A stretch of 64,000 bases of DNA from Lachnospiraceae bacterium. GTDB taxonomy: Bacteria > Bacillota > Clostridia > Lachnospirales > Lachnospiraceae. This document shows positions 25,162-34,755 of the stretch, piece by piece. Positions within the stretch are counted from its first letter, which is position 1. Each line of letters begins with the position of its first letter. Position numbers and translations under genes: made by a program. The notes below the pieces were generated by a model that saw only the letters and a program-made list of their open reading frames with translations, was not told the DNA's origin and did not search any database. Location: NCBI GenBank assembly GCA_024693135.1, contig JAILLN010000042.1, positions 1 through 64,000 of the forward strand, given 5' to 3'.

Positions 25162-25176
25162 AAAGTGAAACAATAT
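25162..25176. repeat. Right direct repeat (attR candidate)
   Basis: AAAGTGAAACAATAT is identical to 17153-17167. Bases beyond the repeat differ at the two ends, so the match is bounded at 15. Confidence 0.8.
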
Positions 25177-25187
25177 AAATATTTTTC

Positions 25188-25216
25188 TTGCGTTTATGCT
25201 TCAGATAGTGTAAACT
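25188..25216 (+). promoter_or_regulatory. Possible efp promoter, TTGCGT-17-TAAACT
   Basis: Moderate matches to both boxes with a 17-base spacer lie just outside the right phage repeat. A short hairpin (ACTGCC at 25237, GGCAGT at 25262) follows in the leader. The phage may have separated efp from the upstream operon, leaving it to this promoter. Confidence 0.5.
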
Positions 25217-25296
25217 TTTCTTTGAATTGTGATGTGACTGCCTTACGGGTGATTACCGCTTGGCAGTTTAACTATACATAAAATCAGGAGGGAAGC

Positions 25297-25860
25297 ATGA
25301 TTTCGGCAGGCGATTTCAGAAACGGAGTAACGGTTGAGATAGACGGCACGGTATATCAGATCATTGAGTTCCAGCATGTGAAGCCGGGGAAGGGCGCGGC
25401 CTTTGTCCGGACAAAGCTGAAGGACGTGATCAACACCGGCGTAGTGGAAAAGACGTTCCGTCCTACGGAGAAATTCCCTCAGGCGAGGATAGACCGGAAG
25501 GATATGCAGTTCCTTTACAATGATGGCGATATCTACAATTTCATGGATCCCGATTCTTATGAGCAGATCGGCATAGCCAAGGAATTGGTGGGAGATGCCA
25601 TGAAATTTGTGAAGGAGAATGACAGCTGTAAGATATGCTCCTACAATGGCAATGTGTTTTCTGTGGAGCCCCCGCTCTTTGTGGAGCTGGAGATCACGGA
25701 GACCGAGCCTGGATTTAAGGGAGATACAGCGACCGGAGCATCCAAGCCGGCTACGGTGGAGACGGGTGCTGTGGTGAACGTGCCGCTTTTTGTGAACCAG
25801 GGAGACAAGATCAAGATCGACACCCGGACAGGAGAGTACCTTTCCCGGGTCAACGGCTGA
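25297..25860 (+). CDS. efp: Translation elongation factor P
   Basis: A 187-aa EF-P of normal length. Domain I shows [20 protein letters not shown] and the tip loop [16 protein letters not shown], with the conserved lysine that may be modified. The C-terminus carries [19 protein letters not shown] and [23 protein letters not shown] relieves ribosome stalling at polyproline. AGGAGG precedes the ATG and a terminator follows. Confidence 0.98.
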   Translation: MISAGDFRNGVTVEIDGTVYQIIEFQHVKPGKGAAFVRTKLKDVINTGVVEKTFRPTEKFPQARIDRKDMQFLYNDGDIYNFMDPDSYEQIGIAKELVGDAMKFVKENDSCKICSYNGNVFSVEPPLFVELEITETEPGFKGDTATGASKPATVETGAVVNVPLFVNQGDKIKIDTRTGEYLSRVNG

Positions 25861-25895
25861 TCGTCTTTCCAGTTTCCAATATTCAGATCTTTACT

Positions 25896-25928
25896 CCGGC
25901 GGGTCAGAGGATCCGCCGGTTTCTTTTT
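25896..25928 (+). terminator. Terminator after efp
   Basis: CCGGCGG (25896-25902) pairs with CCGCCGG (25913-25919), followed by a T-rich run. Confidence 0.85.
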
Positions 25929-26043
25929 CCCGGATCAGGGAAACAAACCCGTTAGTTTTTTGATGGCACAGGGGCATGACAGGGCTGAGAGATGCTCTGG
26001 CGAGTCCTTTTTGCGCAATTCTAAAAAAGAAGGAGATTGATTT

Positions 26044-26943
26044 ATGGATTATAAAACATTTGCGGATGAAGTAAAGGACAGGGTGGCGGAGTATTGCGGT
26101 CCGGAGTATAAGGTGACCCTGACCCAGGCGTTGAAGAACAATTCCGTGAAGCTTACCGGGATCGCGATCCTGAAGAAGGGATCGAAGATCACGCCCACCA
26201 TCTACCTGGAGGATTTCTACACGGACTACTGCGATGGCATGGACATGGAAGAGATCGTCAGGCAGATCGTCAGGATATACGATACTAACCGGTGTCCGCA
26301 AAACCTGGATCTGGAGATGTTTGAGGATTTCGAAAAAGTGAAGGACAGAATCGTGTACCGGATCGTGAATTTTGAGAAGAACCAGGAGCTTTTGGAAAAG
26401 GCGCCGCACAGGAGGTTTTTGGACCTGGCCGTGATCTACAGCATTTCCCTGGGGGAGATCCCGGGGCTTTGCGCTTCCGTAACGGTATACCAGCAGTATC
26501 TGGCCAGATGGGGCGTGACGGAGGAAGAGCTGTGGGAGGCCGCCAGGATGAATACACCCAGGATCTCGGAAGCGCAGATCGTGAGCATGGGAGAGCTGCT
26601 GAAGGATATGATCGGGGTGGATGATGAGGAAGTGCTGGATCTGAAAGAGGCCGGGCCTCCCATGTATGTCCTCACCAATAAGAGGAGGGTCAATGGGGCA
26701 GCCTGCCTGCTCTATGAGAAGGTTGTGGGGGATTTCGCCAAGAAAATCAAGAAGAACTTCTTCATCCTGCCTTCCTCCATCCATGAGGTGATCCTGCTTG
26801 CCGAGGAGTCCGGATATGATCCGAAGAGCCTCCGCGCCATGGTGAGGGAGGTGAACGAGACCCAGGTGGGCGAGCAGGAGATTCTGTCGGACAGCCTGTA
26901 TTATTACTCCTACGAGAATGAGGAGATGTCCATCGCCGTATAA
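26044..26943 (+). CDS. DUF5688-type protein
   Basis: A 299-aa soluble protein. Regions such as NNSVKLTGIAILKKGSKITP, IYLEDFYTDYCDGMDMEEIV and LTNKRRVNGAACLLYEKVV match the DUF5688 pattern common in Lachnospiraceae. Its function is unknown. AAGGAG lies upstream of the ATG. It stands alone between efp and the structured intergenic region. The family name is from memory of the pattern. Confidence 0.75.
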   Translation: MDYKTFADEVKDRVAEYCGPEYKVTLTQALKNNSVKLTGIAILKKGSKITPTIYLEDFYTDYCDGMDMEEIVRQIVRIYDTNRCPQNLDLEMFEDFEKVKDRIVYRIVNFEKNQELLEKAPHRRFLDLAVIYSISLGEIPGLCASVTVYQQYLARWGVTEEELWEAARMNTPRISEAQIVSMGELLKDMIGVDDEEVLDLKEAGPPMYVLTNKRRVNGAACLLYEKVVGDFAKKIKKNFFILPSSIHEVILLAEESGYDPKSLRAMVREVNETQVGEQEILSDSLYYYSYENEEMSIAV

Positions 26944-26949
26944 GACAGG

Positions 26950-27560
26950 GGGACGGGCCTTGCACAGTGGTTAGTCTGCGCCGCCAGCGGGCCTTGCATT
27001 TCCACGTCGCCTCACCGCTCACTTAATGCGGAGCTTCCCGCCGGCTTCGACTATGCAATCTCAGCCATGCGAGCCAACTTAAAAGCGTGTTGTCTCGCAT
27101 GACGGCTGATCTTGCAAGTCTTCGCAGGCGGCAATCTCCGCGTGTTCGCGGTAAGAGGCTCCTTAGGAAACGCCAAGGCCCGCAGGCGGCTCACCCTTCG
27201 CAGAATATATGACAGCAAGCGAAGGCTGTTTCAAACATATAATATGCTCTCACGTTCTATGCTTCTTTTATTCGTTTCGCAGGCTGGACCAAGTGTGCAC
27301 AGTGTGGAGGGGGAGCCGGGGAAAATGATATCTGCAAGGCCCTAATGCCGGTATTTCTATGCGAGACTGAGTCTCATATATTTCGCGAGTGCGAAGGCCG
27401 GGCTTGCGCCACAAAGGCTATAGCCCTGTGGGAAACCGGCCTGGCGCAAGACCGGAACAGCGTCGAGCGAAATTTTGTCATGAGACGATGGTCGAGCTTA
27501 GAAACGACCGAGCGCCGGCAGATATCATTTTTCCGGCGACCCAAAGCAACCACATAAACC
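26950..27560. other. Gene-free structured region, possible ncRNA or MITE-like element
   Basis: About 600 bases without a credible gene but dense in inverted repeats. CATGCGAG pairs with CTCGCATG near 27066-27101, extended by TCAGC/GCTGA. CCGCG-TGTT-CGCGG lies near 27138. CTTGCGCC pairs with GGCGCAAG near 27403-27450, with nested pairs inside. GAGAC-TGA-GTCTC lies near 27363. AAAATGATATCTGC (27322-27335) is the perfect reverse complement of 27518-27531, and with flanking CCGG it closes a domain of about 220 bases. A direct repeat GGGCCTTGCA occurs at about 26955 and 26989. No known RNA class was recognised. Confidence 0.55.
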
Positions 27561-27571
27561 CGTCGCCACGA

Positions 27572-27600
27572 TTGGATTGAAAAAAAATATTTGGTATAAT
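27572..27600 (+). promoter_or_regulatory. Promoter of the 2272-aa surface protein, TTGGAT-17-TATAAT
   Basis: TTGGAT (27572-27577) and a consensus TATAAT (27595-27600) are 17 bases apart, about 65 bases before the gene. Confidence 0.75.
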
Positions 27601-27666
27601 GGAAAACGTTTTTATGAAGTTTTCGTCATTTTTTCACATAAAGTATCAGGGATGGGGGTTCTATAT

Positions 27667-30600
27667 ATGAAAAAGCAAAACGGATTTATGAAACAGTTCA
27701 TGGCGCTGGTTCTGACAGCATCGTTGGCCGCAGTACAGGCTCCGATGCCGGTCTATGCGGTGGATATTTCACGGGAGGCTTCTGATCAGGCTGCCGGAGC
27801 AGGAGAGATCTCGTTGCCGGAAACAGGGACGGAGCAACCCGAAGCATCGGTGGAGGCGGCTTCAACGGAGCCTTCGCAGGAGGTACGTTTGGAGGAAATC
27901 CGGGAGCCGGAGGAAGAGCCTGTGGCAGGGGGAGCTCAGGAGCCGGAGGAAGTCCGCGAGCCGGAGTTTGAAGATGGCGCAGGATCACCTGACAGCACTA
28001 TCCAGGTAAACACATGGGACGGCCTGCAGGAGGCGTTTGACAGTGCCAGTGCGGAGAAAGACAGCCCCACGAACATCACCCTGACAGGGAATATTGCTGC
28101 GCAAGAAGACAGTAATAGCCTTACGGTTCCGAAAGGCAGGTACGTCATCCTGGATTTGAAGGGACATGCCATAGACCGGAAGCTTGATACGATGAAGGAC
28201 AACGGTAATGCCATCACGGTAAGCGGCAACCTGACCCTTAAGGACAGCAGCGATAAGCCGGACACACCGGAATATGACGGCACCGGTACCATCACCGGCG
28301 GTTATGGGCATATAGCTGGCGGGGTATGGGTTACATCCAAAGCGCACTTTTTTATGAAAGGCGGGAGTATTACCGGTAACAGAAGTAAATCGGGTGATAA
28401 ATATCATGCCGGTGGTGTTTTTGTAGATACAAAAGCGGAATTCATGATGGAAGGGGGCTCGATCGATAATAATATATCAGAAAAAGAATCTGTAGCCTGT
28501 GTCGGAGGAGTGCTTGTTAAAGGAAGCTTCACCATGAGCGGTAACAGCAGTATTGCCGACAATAACAATATTGAGGATTTTTATGATGTCGATGATATTG
28601 AGGATTTATATGGTATCGGCGGCGTCTGGGTTTATGGTGGTGATTCTTATGGTGGTGTTTCCTTTACGATGAATGACGGCATAATAAAAGGAAACCATTC
28701 AAGTTTTGCGGGTGGCGGAGTGCGTGTCGAATACGGTACATTAACCATGAACGGAGGCGTGATAGAAGAAAACATCTGCAGGAATCCGAGTGAAGATGGT
28801 GGCGGCGGAGTTTATGTCCTGAATGGAAACTTTAATTTAAATGGAGGCAGGATAAACGGAAATACCGCTTCAATAAGCTGGGGGTGCGAAAATTTTGGCG
28901 GAGGCGGAGTGTTTTTTCGAAGCGATGACAAAATCCGTACTTTTAATATGACCGGCGGTTCCATAAGCGGAAACACAGTCATCACCGGGGACGGCGATAA
29001 CAATGGCGGGGGCGGAGTATATGTCTATTGCGATGGTGCGTCAAGTGACAGCAGTACCTTCAATATGACCGGCGGCTCCATAAACGGAAACACAGTCAAT
29101 GCCGAAAACGGCACTTGCAGTGGCGGGGGCGGAGTATATGTCAATTGTAAGCTCAAAATTTTCAGTGGAAATATCAGCAGTAACTTCAATATGACCGGGG
29201 GATCCATAAACGGAAACACAGTCAATGCCGAAAACGGCGCTTGCAGTGGCGGGGGCGGGGTATATGTCAATTGTGAGTCCACTAAAGAAGGTGCTAAAAG
29301 TACCTTCAAGATGACCGGCGGCTCCATCACCGGCAATAACATATCCGGCGATAATTCAAGAGGCGGAGGGGTATATGTTTATCCTAAGTATACAACATTC
29401 AATATCTCCGGCAGGCCGGTTATCCGGGATAACGTTAAGGGTGGAGAATTAAGCGGTGAGGTGTACACGGGAGGAACAAAAAGCAACGTATGGCTTGACT
29501 CTGCTGAGGGTTATAAAGCAGAAATCGGTGTAACAGATACCCTTAATGATGGCGCAGAGATCTGGGCGGACAGTGAGTCGGAGGATATTGTCTCCGGACA
29601 GGAAAGCAATGGTTCATACTTCCATTCCGACGATGATAGAAAGGTTTTCATATATGATGCAAGTGAAGCGGCTATCAAACTCATCTCGCTCTGGAAGGCA
29701 TTGCAGGCACAGTTTGACGCTGCTACGGGTACTACGGACAATCCGACGCTGATCACCCTGGACAGGGATTACAGGGCCTGTTCCGGAGAGCCGGCGCTGG
29801 ATATTGCAGGCGGGAAATCCGTCACCCTTGACCTTGCAGGCCATAACATTGACCGGGGACTTGCTGTTGCGAAGGACAACGGTAATGTCATCACGGTAAG
29901 TGGCAGCCTGACCCTTAAGGACAGCAGCGATGATCCGGACACACCGGAATATGATGGCAACGGTGCCATCACCGGCGGCTACAACAAGACCTTCGGAGGC
30001 GGAGTGTGTGTTGATGGCGGCAGCTTCACGATGAAGAGCGGCTCCATCAGCGGCAATCGATTCTATAGATCGGATTCTTCTCAAAGCGGCGGAGGCGGAG
30101 TGTATGTCAGGAATAATGGCGGCTTCATGATGGAGGGTGGCTCGATCAGCTGCAATAAAATTCAAGGAGGCGGCAGCGATTACGGCGGAGGCGGGGTGTA
30201 TGTTCTTGAAGGTGCATTCAAAATGTCCGGCGGTGCGATAAACAACAATATCATTACCGATATCAACCCCGATCTTAACCACGGATCCGTCGGCGGAGGC
30301 GGGGTGTATATCGGTAAAGGTACATTCAAAATGTCCGGCGGCGCCATCAGCAGCAACTCTGCAAATGTTTATCTTGCTCAAAGTGGCGGAGGCGGGGTGT
30401 ATGTTCATGAAGGGTCATTCAAAATGTCCGGCGGTGCGATAAATGGCAATGAGACCAATACCGGCAGCAATTCTTCCAGTGGCGGAGGCGGAGTGTATGT
30501 CGATAAAGACGGCAGCTTCACGATGGAAGGCGGCTCGATCAGCGGCAACAATGTGATTGGCGATAATTCCAATGGAGGCGGAGTGTTTGTTCGTGATAAC

Positions 30601-33600
30601 TCTGCAATCGTTGTTTCTTCTGCGCCGGTCATATACGGCAACAGTAAGGGGGCAGCTCCCAATAATGTTTATCTTAGTAATGACGCAGTGATTTCCATCG
30701 GGTCGGAGCTGAAAGATGGAGCTAAGATCGGGATCTATGGAAGGACAGAGGATCTGGCGCAGGTAAAGGAGGGTTCTTCTTATGCTCTTACCCCCTCTGA
30801 TGCGGCCTTCTTCTTAAGGGACGGCGACGATAGCCTCATCGGGACTTTGACCGACGGGGGCAAGGTATCGCTTAAAAAGAAGACGACCTGGGCAGGGCTG
30901 CAGACGCAGTTTAATGAAGCAAGTGAAACTTCAGGATCTCCCACTAAGATCTGGATGAACCAGGATGCGGTGGCAGAAGGGAGCAATTCTGCACTGACCG
31001 TTCCTTCCGGGAAATATGTGGAGCTGGACTTAAACGGCTTTAGGATCGACAGAGGACTGTCAGGCAATAGAGCAAAGGCAGATGGCAATATCATCACGGT
31101 CAGTGGCAATCTGACTCTTAAGGACAGCAGGAGTACCGGCATCCTCACCGGGGGAAACAGCACCGGAAAGGCCGGCGGAGTTCAGGTTTCGGGAGACGGC
31201 GTGTTCAGTATGAAGGGAGGAAGGATCGCCCTGAATTCGGCAGTGGGCATCGGCGGAGTTCAGGTTTCAGGAAACGGCGTGTTCAGTATGACGGGCGGTG
31301 AGATCACCCAAAACACCGGAAATGCCGGAGGCGGCGTGGGCTTTGAAGGCGGCAGGTTCGAACTTGGCGGTGATCTGAAGATATCCGGAAACGTAAGATA
31401 TGGTCCGATCATAGATGGGAAGATAGCAGGTGGAAAGACAAATAACGTCAATATCTATTCCGGAAAAACAATCTCCATCAACGGAGTTATGACGAATACA
31501 ACCCCTGTGGGGGTGACCACTGTTCCTGCTCCGAAAGGCGGGGAACAGATCATATTTACGGAGAACTGGGGTTATTATATGCAAGGCGAATCCCCCACGG
31601 AATTCTTTTCAAGCGATAATGAGAAGTATTCAGTTGTTATGCAGGATGGTGAAGCGGCCCTTGTGGATCACGTCCACAACCTGACCTACAGTGCAGAAGG
31701 CAACACTGTCACGGCAGTTTGCAGCGGCGATAAAAACTGTGGTTTCCCGGATCATAAGGCGACCCTTACCATAGCCGCGCCGGAGCATGAAGTTTATCGC
31801 GACAATAAATCCCCCGAAGCACGGATCACCGATGAATACGGGATTCAGGGAGATGCAAAGGTGGATTACTATGCAGCCGACGGAACGAAGCTGGACAGTG
31901 CTCCCCTTAGCGCCGGCAGATACCGGGCTGAGATCACCTTGGGAGAGGGAGCGGGCAGCGCCACAGCTTTTGTGGAATATGCGATCGAAAAGGCTGTTCC
32001 GGTTTACATAATTCCAACCGGCTTAACTGCCGTTTACGGACAGACCTTAGAGGACGTTAAGCTTCCGGTAAGTGATAACGGCGTCTGGACCTGGGATGAT
32101 GAGAAAGCCTCTGTGGGTGATGCGGGAGAGAAAACCTTCAAAGCGGTGTTTGCGCCCAATGATACGGATAATTACAGAACGGCCACAGAGGATGTGACCG
32201 TTGATGTGGCAAAAGCAGAATATACGAAGACCAGCCTTTCTGCCAATGCAAGATATGGCACCACGGGAATGATCGCGCTTAAGGATAATATTCCCGAAGG
32301 CGGGGCTTGCGGTCAGGTCACGGCCGGAGGCGATACGGAGGTGCTATCCGGCAATGCCGTGATTACGGGGGATGTTTTAAGCTATACATTAAAGGACAAC
32401 AGGGAGTACGTGGGCAGGACGGTTGTATTGACGATACCGGTCACATCCTGCAAAAACTATAAGGATTACAGCCTGACCGTTAACCTTACGGTGAAAGACT
32501 GCAGCCATCCGGCCACGGTGCTTAAAAATGCGAAGGCCGCCACCTGTACGGAAAAGGGCTACTCAGGCGACCTTTGCTGCAGGGATTGTAACGCCCTGAT
32601 CAAAAAGGGAGAGGAAACCCCCATCGATCCCAACAACCATGACTTTGATTACGAAAATGGAGTGGTTACGAGAGAGGCCACATATCTGTATTACGGCGAG
32701 CACACCTATTACTGCACAAGGGATAAATCTCACACGACCACAAGAGCGGATATTGAGCCCCTTCCTCCAAAGGATGACAGGGATTACAGTGATTTTGCCG
32801 AGGATACAAAGGGCCTGAGCGGAAACGGGATAAGCCAGAACCGTACCGTGGATCCCGGTACGGGAGCCGTCACGGAAACCATCAGCATAGCCGGAGAGGA
32901 GATCGCAAAGACCGTAACTGACCCGGTAAGCGGGAAGGAAACCGTGACGACAAAGGTCTGGATCGGCGGCCTCAAGGAATCCTATACCTATACGGGGTCT
33001 GCCATCAAGCCTTCGATCAATGTCTATGACGGCACGGTCAAGCTTTCCGAAAAGACAGACTATACGGTTTCGTATTCGAAGAATAAGGAAGCCGGAACAG
33101 CGGAGATCACGGTCCGGTTTAAGGGGAATTACAGTGACACGAAGGCTGAGAAGGTTCACTTTGAAATAAAGAGCGCACTCCTGGGAAGGGACATCATCGC
33201 CCATGAGATCGGGATCCTGGCAAAGAAGAAAGGCTCCGTGAAGGTATCTCCCATCCTGACCTGGGCCGATACCGGAAAGAAGGTGAACAGTAAATACTTC
33301 GATATCTCTCCCTCCTCGGTTGAGGGTGAGGGAAGCTTTGCGGCGACGATAACGCCAAAGAGCGGACAAAATAATTATGCCGGCTCAGCTGCGGTCACCA
33401 TTAAAGCCGAAGGGGATAAGAACAAGATCTTGAATAATGCGAAGGTGGAGTTCAAAAAGAAATCGTACCCCTATACAGGAAACGCGGTGGTGCCGGAATA
33501 TGAGCTGACCCTTGGGGGCAGGCCTCTTGTAGAAGATACGGATTACAAGGTGGTGGGTCTTGTGAACAATACCGATCCGGGAACAGCTGTCATGCTATTC

Positions 33601-34485
33601 GAGGCGGTGAGCGGCAACAGCGCAGGGCTTGTGGGAAGCAAGACGGCCAGCTTTAAGATCAGCGGAAAGAAGGAACTGAAGGAAGCCGGCAGCGGCTCGC
33701 CCTTTACCTATACGGTGGAGGGCGGAGAAAATGGCGTTCCCTACGCCAAGGGAGGCGCTAGGCCCTCTGTCACCGTAAGGGATGAAGATAGGGATATCAC
33801 CCTTAAGGAGGGCAGGGATTATACGCTTTCCTACACAAAGAATAAGGCCGTTACCAACGGTGTAAAGTCTGCCGAGGTGAAGATAAAGGGCAAGGGAAAT
33901 TATAAGGGAACCGTGATCCTTAATTTTGCCATAGCAAAACAGAGCCTTTCTGTCCTGTCGGCCAACATCATCGCCAAGGATCAATTTACGACGAAAACGA
34001 AGCTGAAGGCGCCCTCCATTACCATCACCGATCTGGACGGGAAGAAGCTGAAGGCCGGGAAGGATTATACCCTGGGAGAAAGGATCATAACCGGGGATGA
34101 GAACAGCGGCACCGTTACGGTGGAATTGACTGGAGCAGCGGGCTACAGCGGAGGGGCGGCGGCGGTCTTCCGCTACATGCAGACGGTCTCCTCCAATATT
34201 GGAAAAGCAAAGGCGGGAAAGCCGCTTCCAGAGCAGTCCTATACCGGAAATCCCGTAAGGGTTTCCAATGAAGAGCTTTCCGGGGTGCTGAACCTTAACG
34301 GAAATACCCTGGTGCCGGGCACGGACTTTAAGGTAGATGGCTACAGCGGCAACGTAAAGAAGGGCAAGGCGAAGGTGGCCCTGAAGGGCATCGGCGGCTA
34401 TGCCGGGACAAAGACCCTTACCTTTAAGATCGTCCGGAAAAAGGTGACGTATCAGGGCGCTTTAGTGGGAGATCAGTTTAAGTAA
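27667..34485 (+). CDS. Giant secreted beta-helix / repeat surface protein
   Basis: A 2272-aa protein with a signal peptide (MKKQNGFMKQFMALVLTASL, cleavage after VYA), then a Glu/Pro-rich stretch. Three blocks of beta-helix repeats follow (about residues 140-600, 680-990 and 1075-1255), each turn like MTGGSINGNTV...GGGGVYV. Each block opens with a WxxLQxxFxxA / ITL segment. A Cys-containing segment and MBG-like modules follow. From about residue 1765 to the end come modules of the type YTGxxxxP...GxDYxVSYxxN. No LPxTG or other sorting signal is visible at the C-terminus (VTYQGALVGDQFK). ATG 27667 is chosen for its GGGGG site and signal peptide. A role as adhesin is inference. Confidence 0.88.
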   Translation: MKKQNGFMKQFMALVLTASLAAVQAPMPVYAVDISREASDQAAGAGEISLPETGTEQPEASVEAASTEPSQEVRLEEIREPEEEPVAGGAQEPEEVREPEFEDGAGSPDSTIQVNTWDGLQEAFDSASAEKDSPTNITLTGNIAAQEDSNSLTVPKGRYVILDLKGHAIDRKLDTMKDNGNAITVSGNLTLKDSSDKPDTPEYDGTGTITGGYGHIAGGVWVTSKAHFFMKGGSITGNRSKSGDKYHAGGVFVDTKAEFMMEGGSIDNNISEKESVACVGGVLVKGSFTMSGNSSIADNNNIEDFYDVDDIEDLYGIGGVWVYGGDSYGGVSFTMNDGIIKGNHSSFAGGGVRVEYGTLTMNGGVIEENICRNPSEDGGGGVYVLNGNFNLNGGRINGNTASISWGCENFGGGGVFFRSDDKIRTFNMTGGSISGNTVITGDGDNNGGGGVYVYCDGASSDSSTFNMTGGSINGNTVNAENGTCSGGGGVYVNCKLKIFSGNISSNFNMTGGSINGNTVNAENGACSGGGGVYVNCESTKEGAKSTFKMTGGSITGNNISGDNSRGGGVYVYPKYTTFNISGRPVIRDNVKGGELSGEVYTGGTKSNVWLDSAEGYKAEIGVTDTLNDGAEIWADSESEDIVSGQESNGSYFHSDDDRKVFIYDASEAAIKLISLWKALQAQFDAATGTTDNPTLITLDRDYRACSGEPALDIAGGKSVTLDLAGHNIDRGLAVAKDNGNVITVSGSLTLKDSSDDPDTPEYDGNGAITGGYNKTFGGGVCVDGGSFTMKSGSISGNRFYRSDSSQSGGGGVYVRNNGGFMMEGGSISCNKIQGGGSDYGGGGVYVLEGAFKMSGGAINNNIITDINPDLNHGSVGGGGVYIGKGTFKMSGGAISSNSANVYLAQSGGGGVYVHEGSFKMSGGAINGNETNTGSNSSSGGGGVYVDKDGSFTMEGGSISGNNVIGDNSNGGGVFVRDNSAIVVSSAPVIYGNSKGAAPNNVYLSNDAVISIGSELKDGAKIGIYGRTEDLAQVKEGSSYALTPSDAAFFLRDGDDSLIGTLTDGGKVSLKKKTTWAGLQTQFNEASETSGSPTKIWMNQDAVAEGSNSALTVPSGKYVELDLNGFRIDRGLSGNRAKADGNIITVSGNLTLKDSRSTGILTGGNSTGKAGGVQVSGDGVFSMKGGRIALNSAVGIGGVQVSGNGVFSMTGGEITQNTGNAGGGVGFEGGRFELGGDLKISGNVRYGPIIDGKIAGGKTNNVNIYSGKTISINGVMTNTTPVGVTTVPAPKGGEQIIFTENWGYYMQGESPTEFFSSDNEKYSVVMQDGEAALVDHVHNLTYSAEGNTVTAVCSGDKNCGFPDHKATLTIAAPEHEVYRDNKSPEARITDEYGIQGDAKVDYYAADGTKLDSAPLSAGRYRAEITLGEGAGSATAFVEYAIEKAVPVYIIPTGLTAVYGQTLEDVKLPVSDNGVWTWDDEKASVGDAGEKTFKAVFAPNDTDNYRTATEDVTVDVAKAEYTKTSLSANARYGTTGMIALKDNIPEGGACGQVTAGGDTEVLSGNAVITGDVLSYTLKDNREYVGRTVVLTIPVTSCKNYKDYSLTVNLTVKDCSHPATVLKNAKAATCTEKGYSGDLCCRDCNALIKKGEETPIDPNNHDFDYENGVVTREATYLYYGEHTYYCTRDKSHTTTRADIEPLPPKDDRDYSDFAEDTKGLSGNGISQNRTVDPGTGAVTETISIAGEEIAKTVTDPVSGKETVTTKVWIGGLKESYTYTGSAIKPSINVYDGTVKLSEKTDYTVSYSKNKEAGTAEITVRFKGNYSDTKAEKVHFEIKSALLGRDIIAHEIGILAKKKGSVKVSPILTWADTGKKVNSKYFDISPSSVEGEGSFAATITPKSGQNNYAGSAAVTIKAEGDKNKILNNAKVEFKKKSYPYTGNAVVPEYELTLGGRPLVEDTDYKVVGLVNNTDPGTAVMLFEAVSGNSAGLVGSKTASFKISGKKELKEAGSGSPFTYTVEGGENGVPYAKGGARPSVTVRDEDRDITLKEGRDYTLSYTKNKAVTNGVKSAEVKIKGKGNYKGTVILNFAIAKQSLSVLSANIIAKDQFTTKTKLKAPSITITDLDGKKLKAGKDYTLGERIITGDENSGTVTVELTGAAGYSGGAAAVFRYMQTVSSNIGKAKAGKPLPEQSYTGNPVRVSNEELSGVLNLNGNTLVPGTDFKVDGYSGNVKKGKAKVALKGIGGYAGTKTLTFKIVRKKVTYQGALVGDQFK

Positions 34486-34571
34486 GGAGCCGGAGAGGTC
34501 TTCGGTGGAAAGGATTTCATACGCAGTCTGCCTGTGAACAGGGACAAAGAGTGTCTTACAATAGTTTTTGG

Positions 34572-34600
34572 TTGATTTACGGGTAGAATCATGTTATGAT
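34572..34600 (+). promoter_or_regulatory. tRNA-Arg promoter, TTGATT-17-TATGAT
   Basis: Both boxes and a 17-base spacer lie about 50 bases before the tRNA. A short hairpin (AGAGGG...CCCTCT, about 34616-34641) stands between promoter and tRNA. Confidence 0.7.
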
Positions 34601-34653
34601 ATTTTGGTATGCGAAGAGAGGGTGCTTTTCTGCGCCCTCTGGGAGCATATTAA

Positions 34654-34727
34654 GCGTTCGTAGCTCAGCTGGATAGAGCACAGGCCTCCGACGCCTGGTG
34701 TCGTGGGTTCGAATCCCGTCGAACGCA
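34654..34727 (+). tRNA. tRNA-Arg (anticodon CCG)
   Basis: A 74-base cloverleaf. The acceptor stem is GCGTTCG / CGAACGC with discriminator A. The D arm is GCTC...GAGC. The anticodon stem is CAGGC / GCCTG with loop CTCCGAC (anticodon CCG, 34688-34690). The T arm contains GGGTTCGAATCCC. CCA is not encoded. It reads CGG arginine codons. Confidence 0.97.
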
Positions 34728-34755
34728 TTTCCCTTGAAGGAAATAAGGAGAGAAA

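Larger units (their letters stand above)
17153..25176 (-). mobile_element. Integrated filamentous phage (inovirus), about 8.0 kb
   Basis: All genes run on the minus strand and are A/T-rich beside the GC-rich host. Three hallmark genes are recognisable: a Zot/pI-like ATPase, an HUH rolling-circle Rep, and a 49-aa one-helix major-coat-like protein followed by a terminator. Further one-helix proteins, an adsorption-protein candidate and an ssDNA-binding candidate fill the inovirus roles. No secretin is present, as expected for a Gram-positive host. An IS30-type transposase stands in for an integrase. A 15-bp direct repeat flanks the unit, and the copies start 8009 bp apart. A LexA-box match lies upstream of the first gene. 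Confidence 0.88.

Noticed and set aside
26950-27560. tmRNA, RNase P RNA or group II intron
   Set aside because: Their conserved ends and core motifs (for example domain V or the tRNA-like ends) were not found.
27112-27580. Short ORFs in the structured region before the surface protein
   Set aside because: They lack ribosome sites and follow GC-rich inverted repeats; the composition is not that of the host genes.
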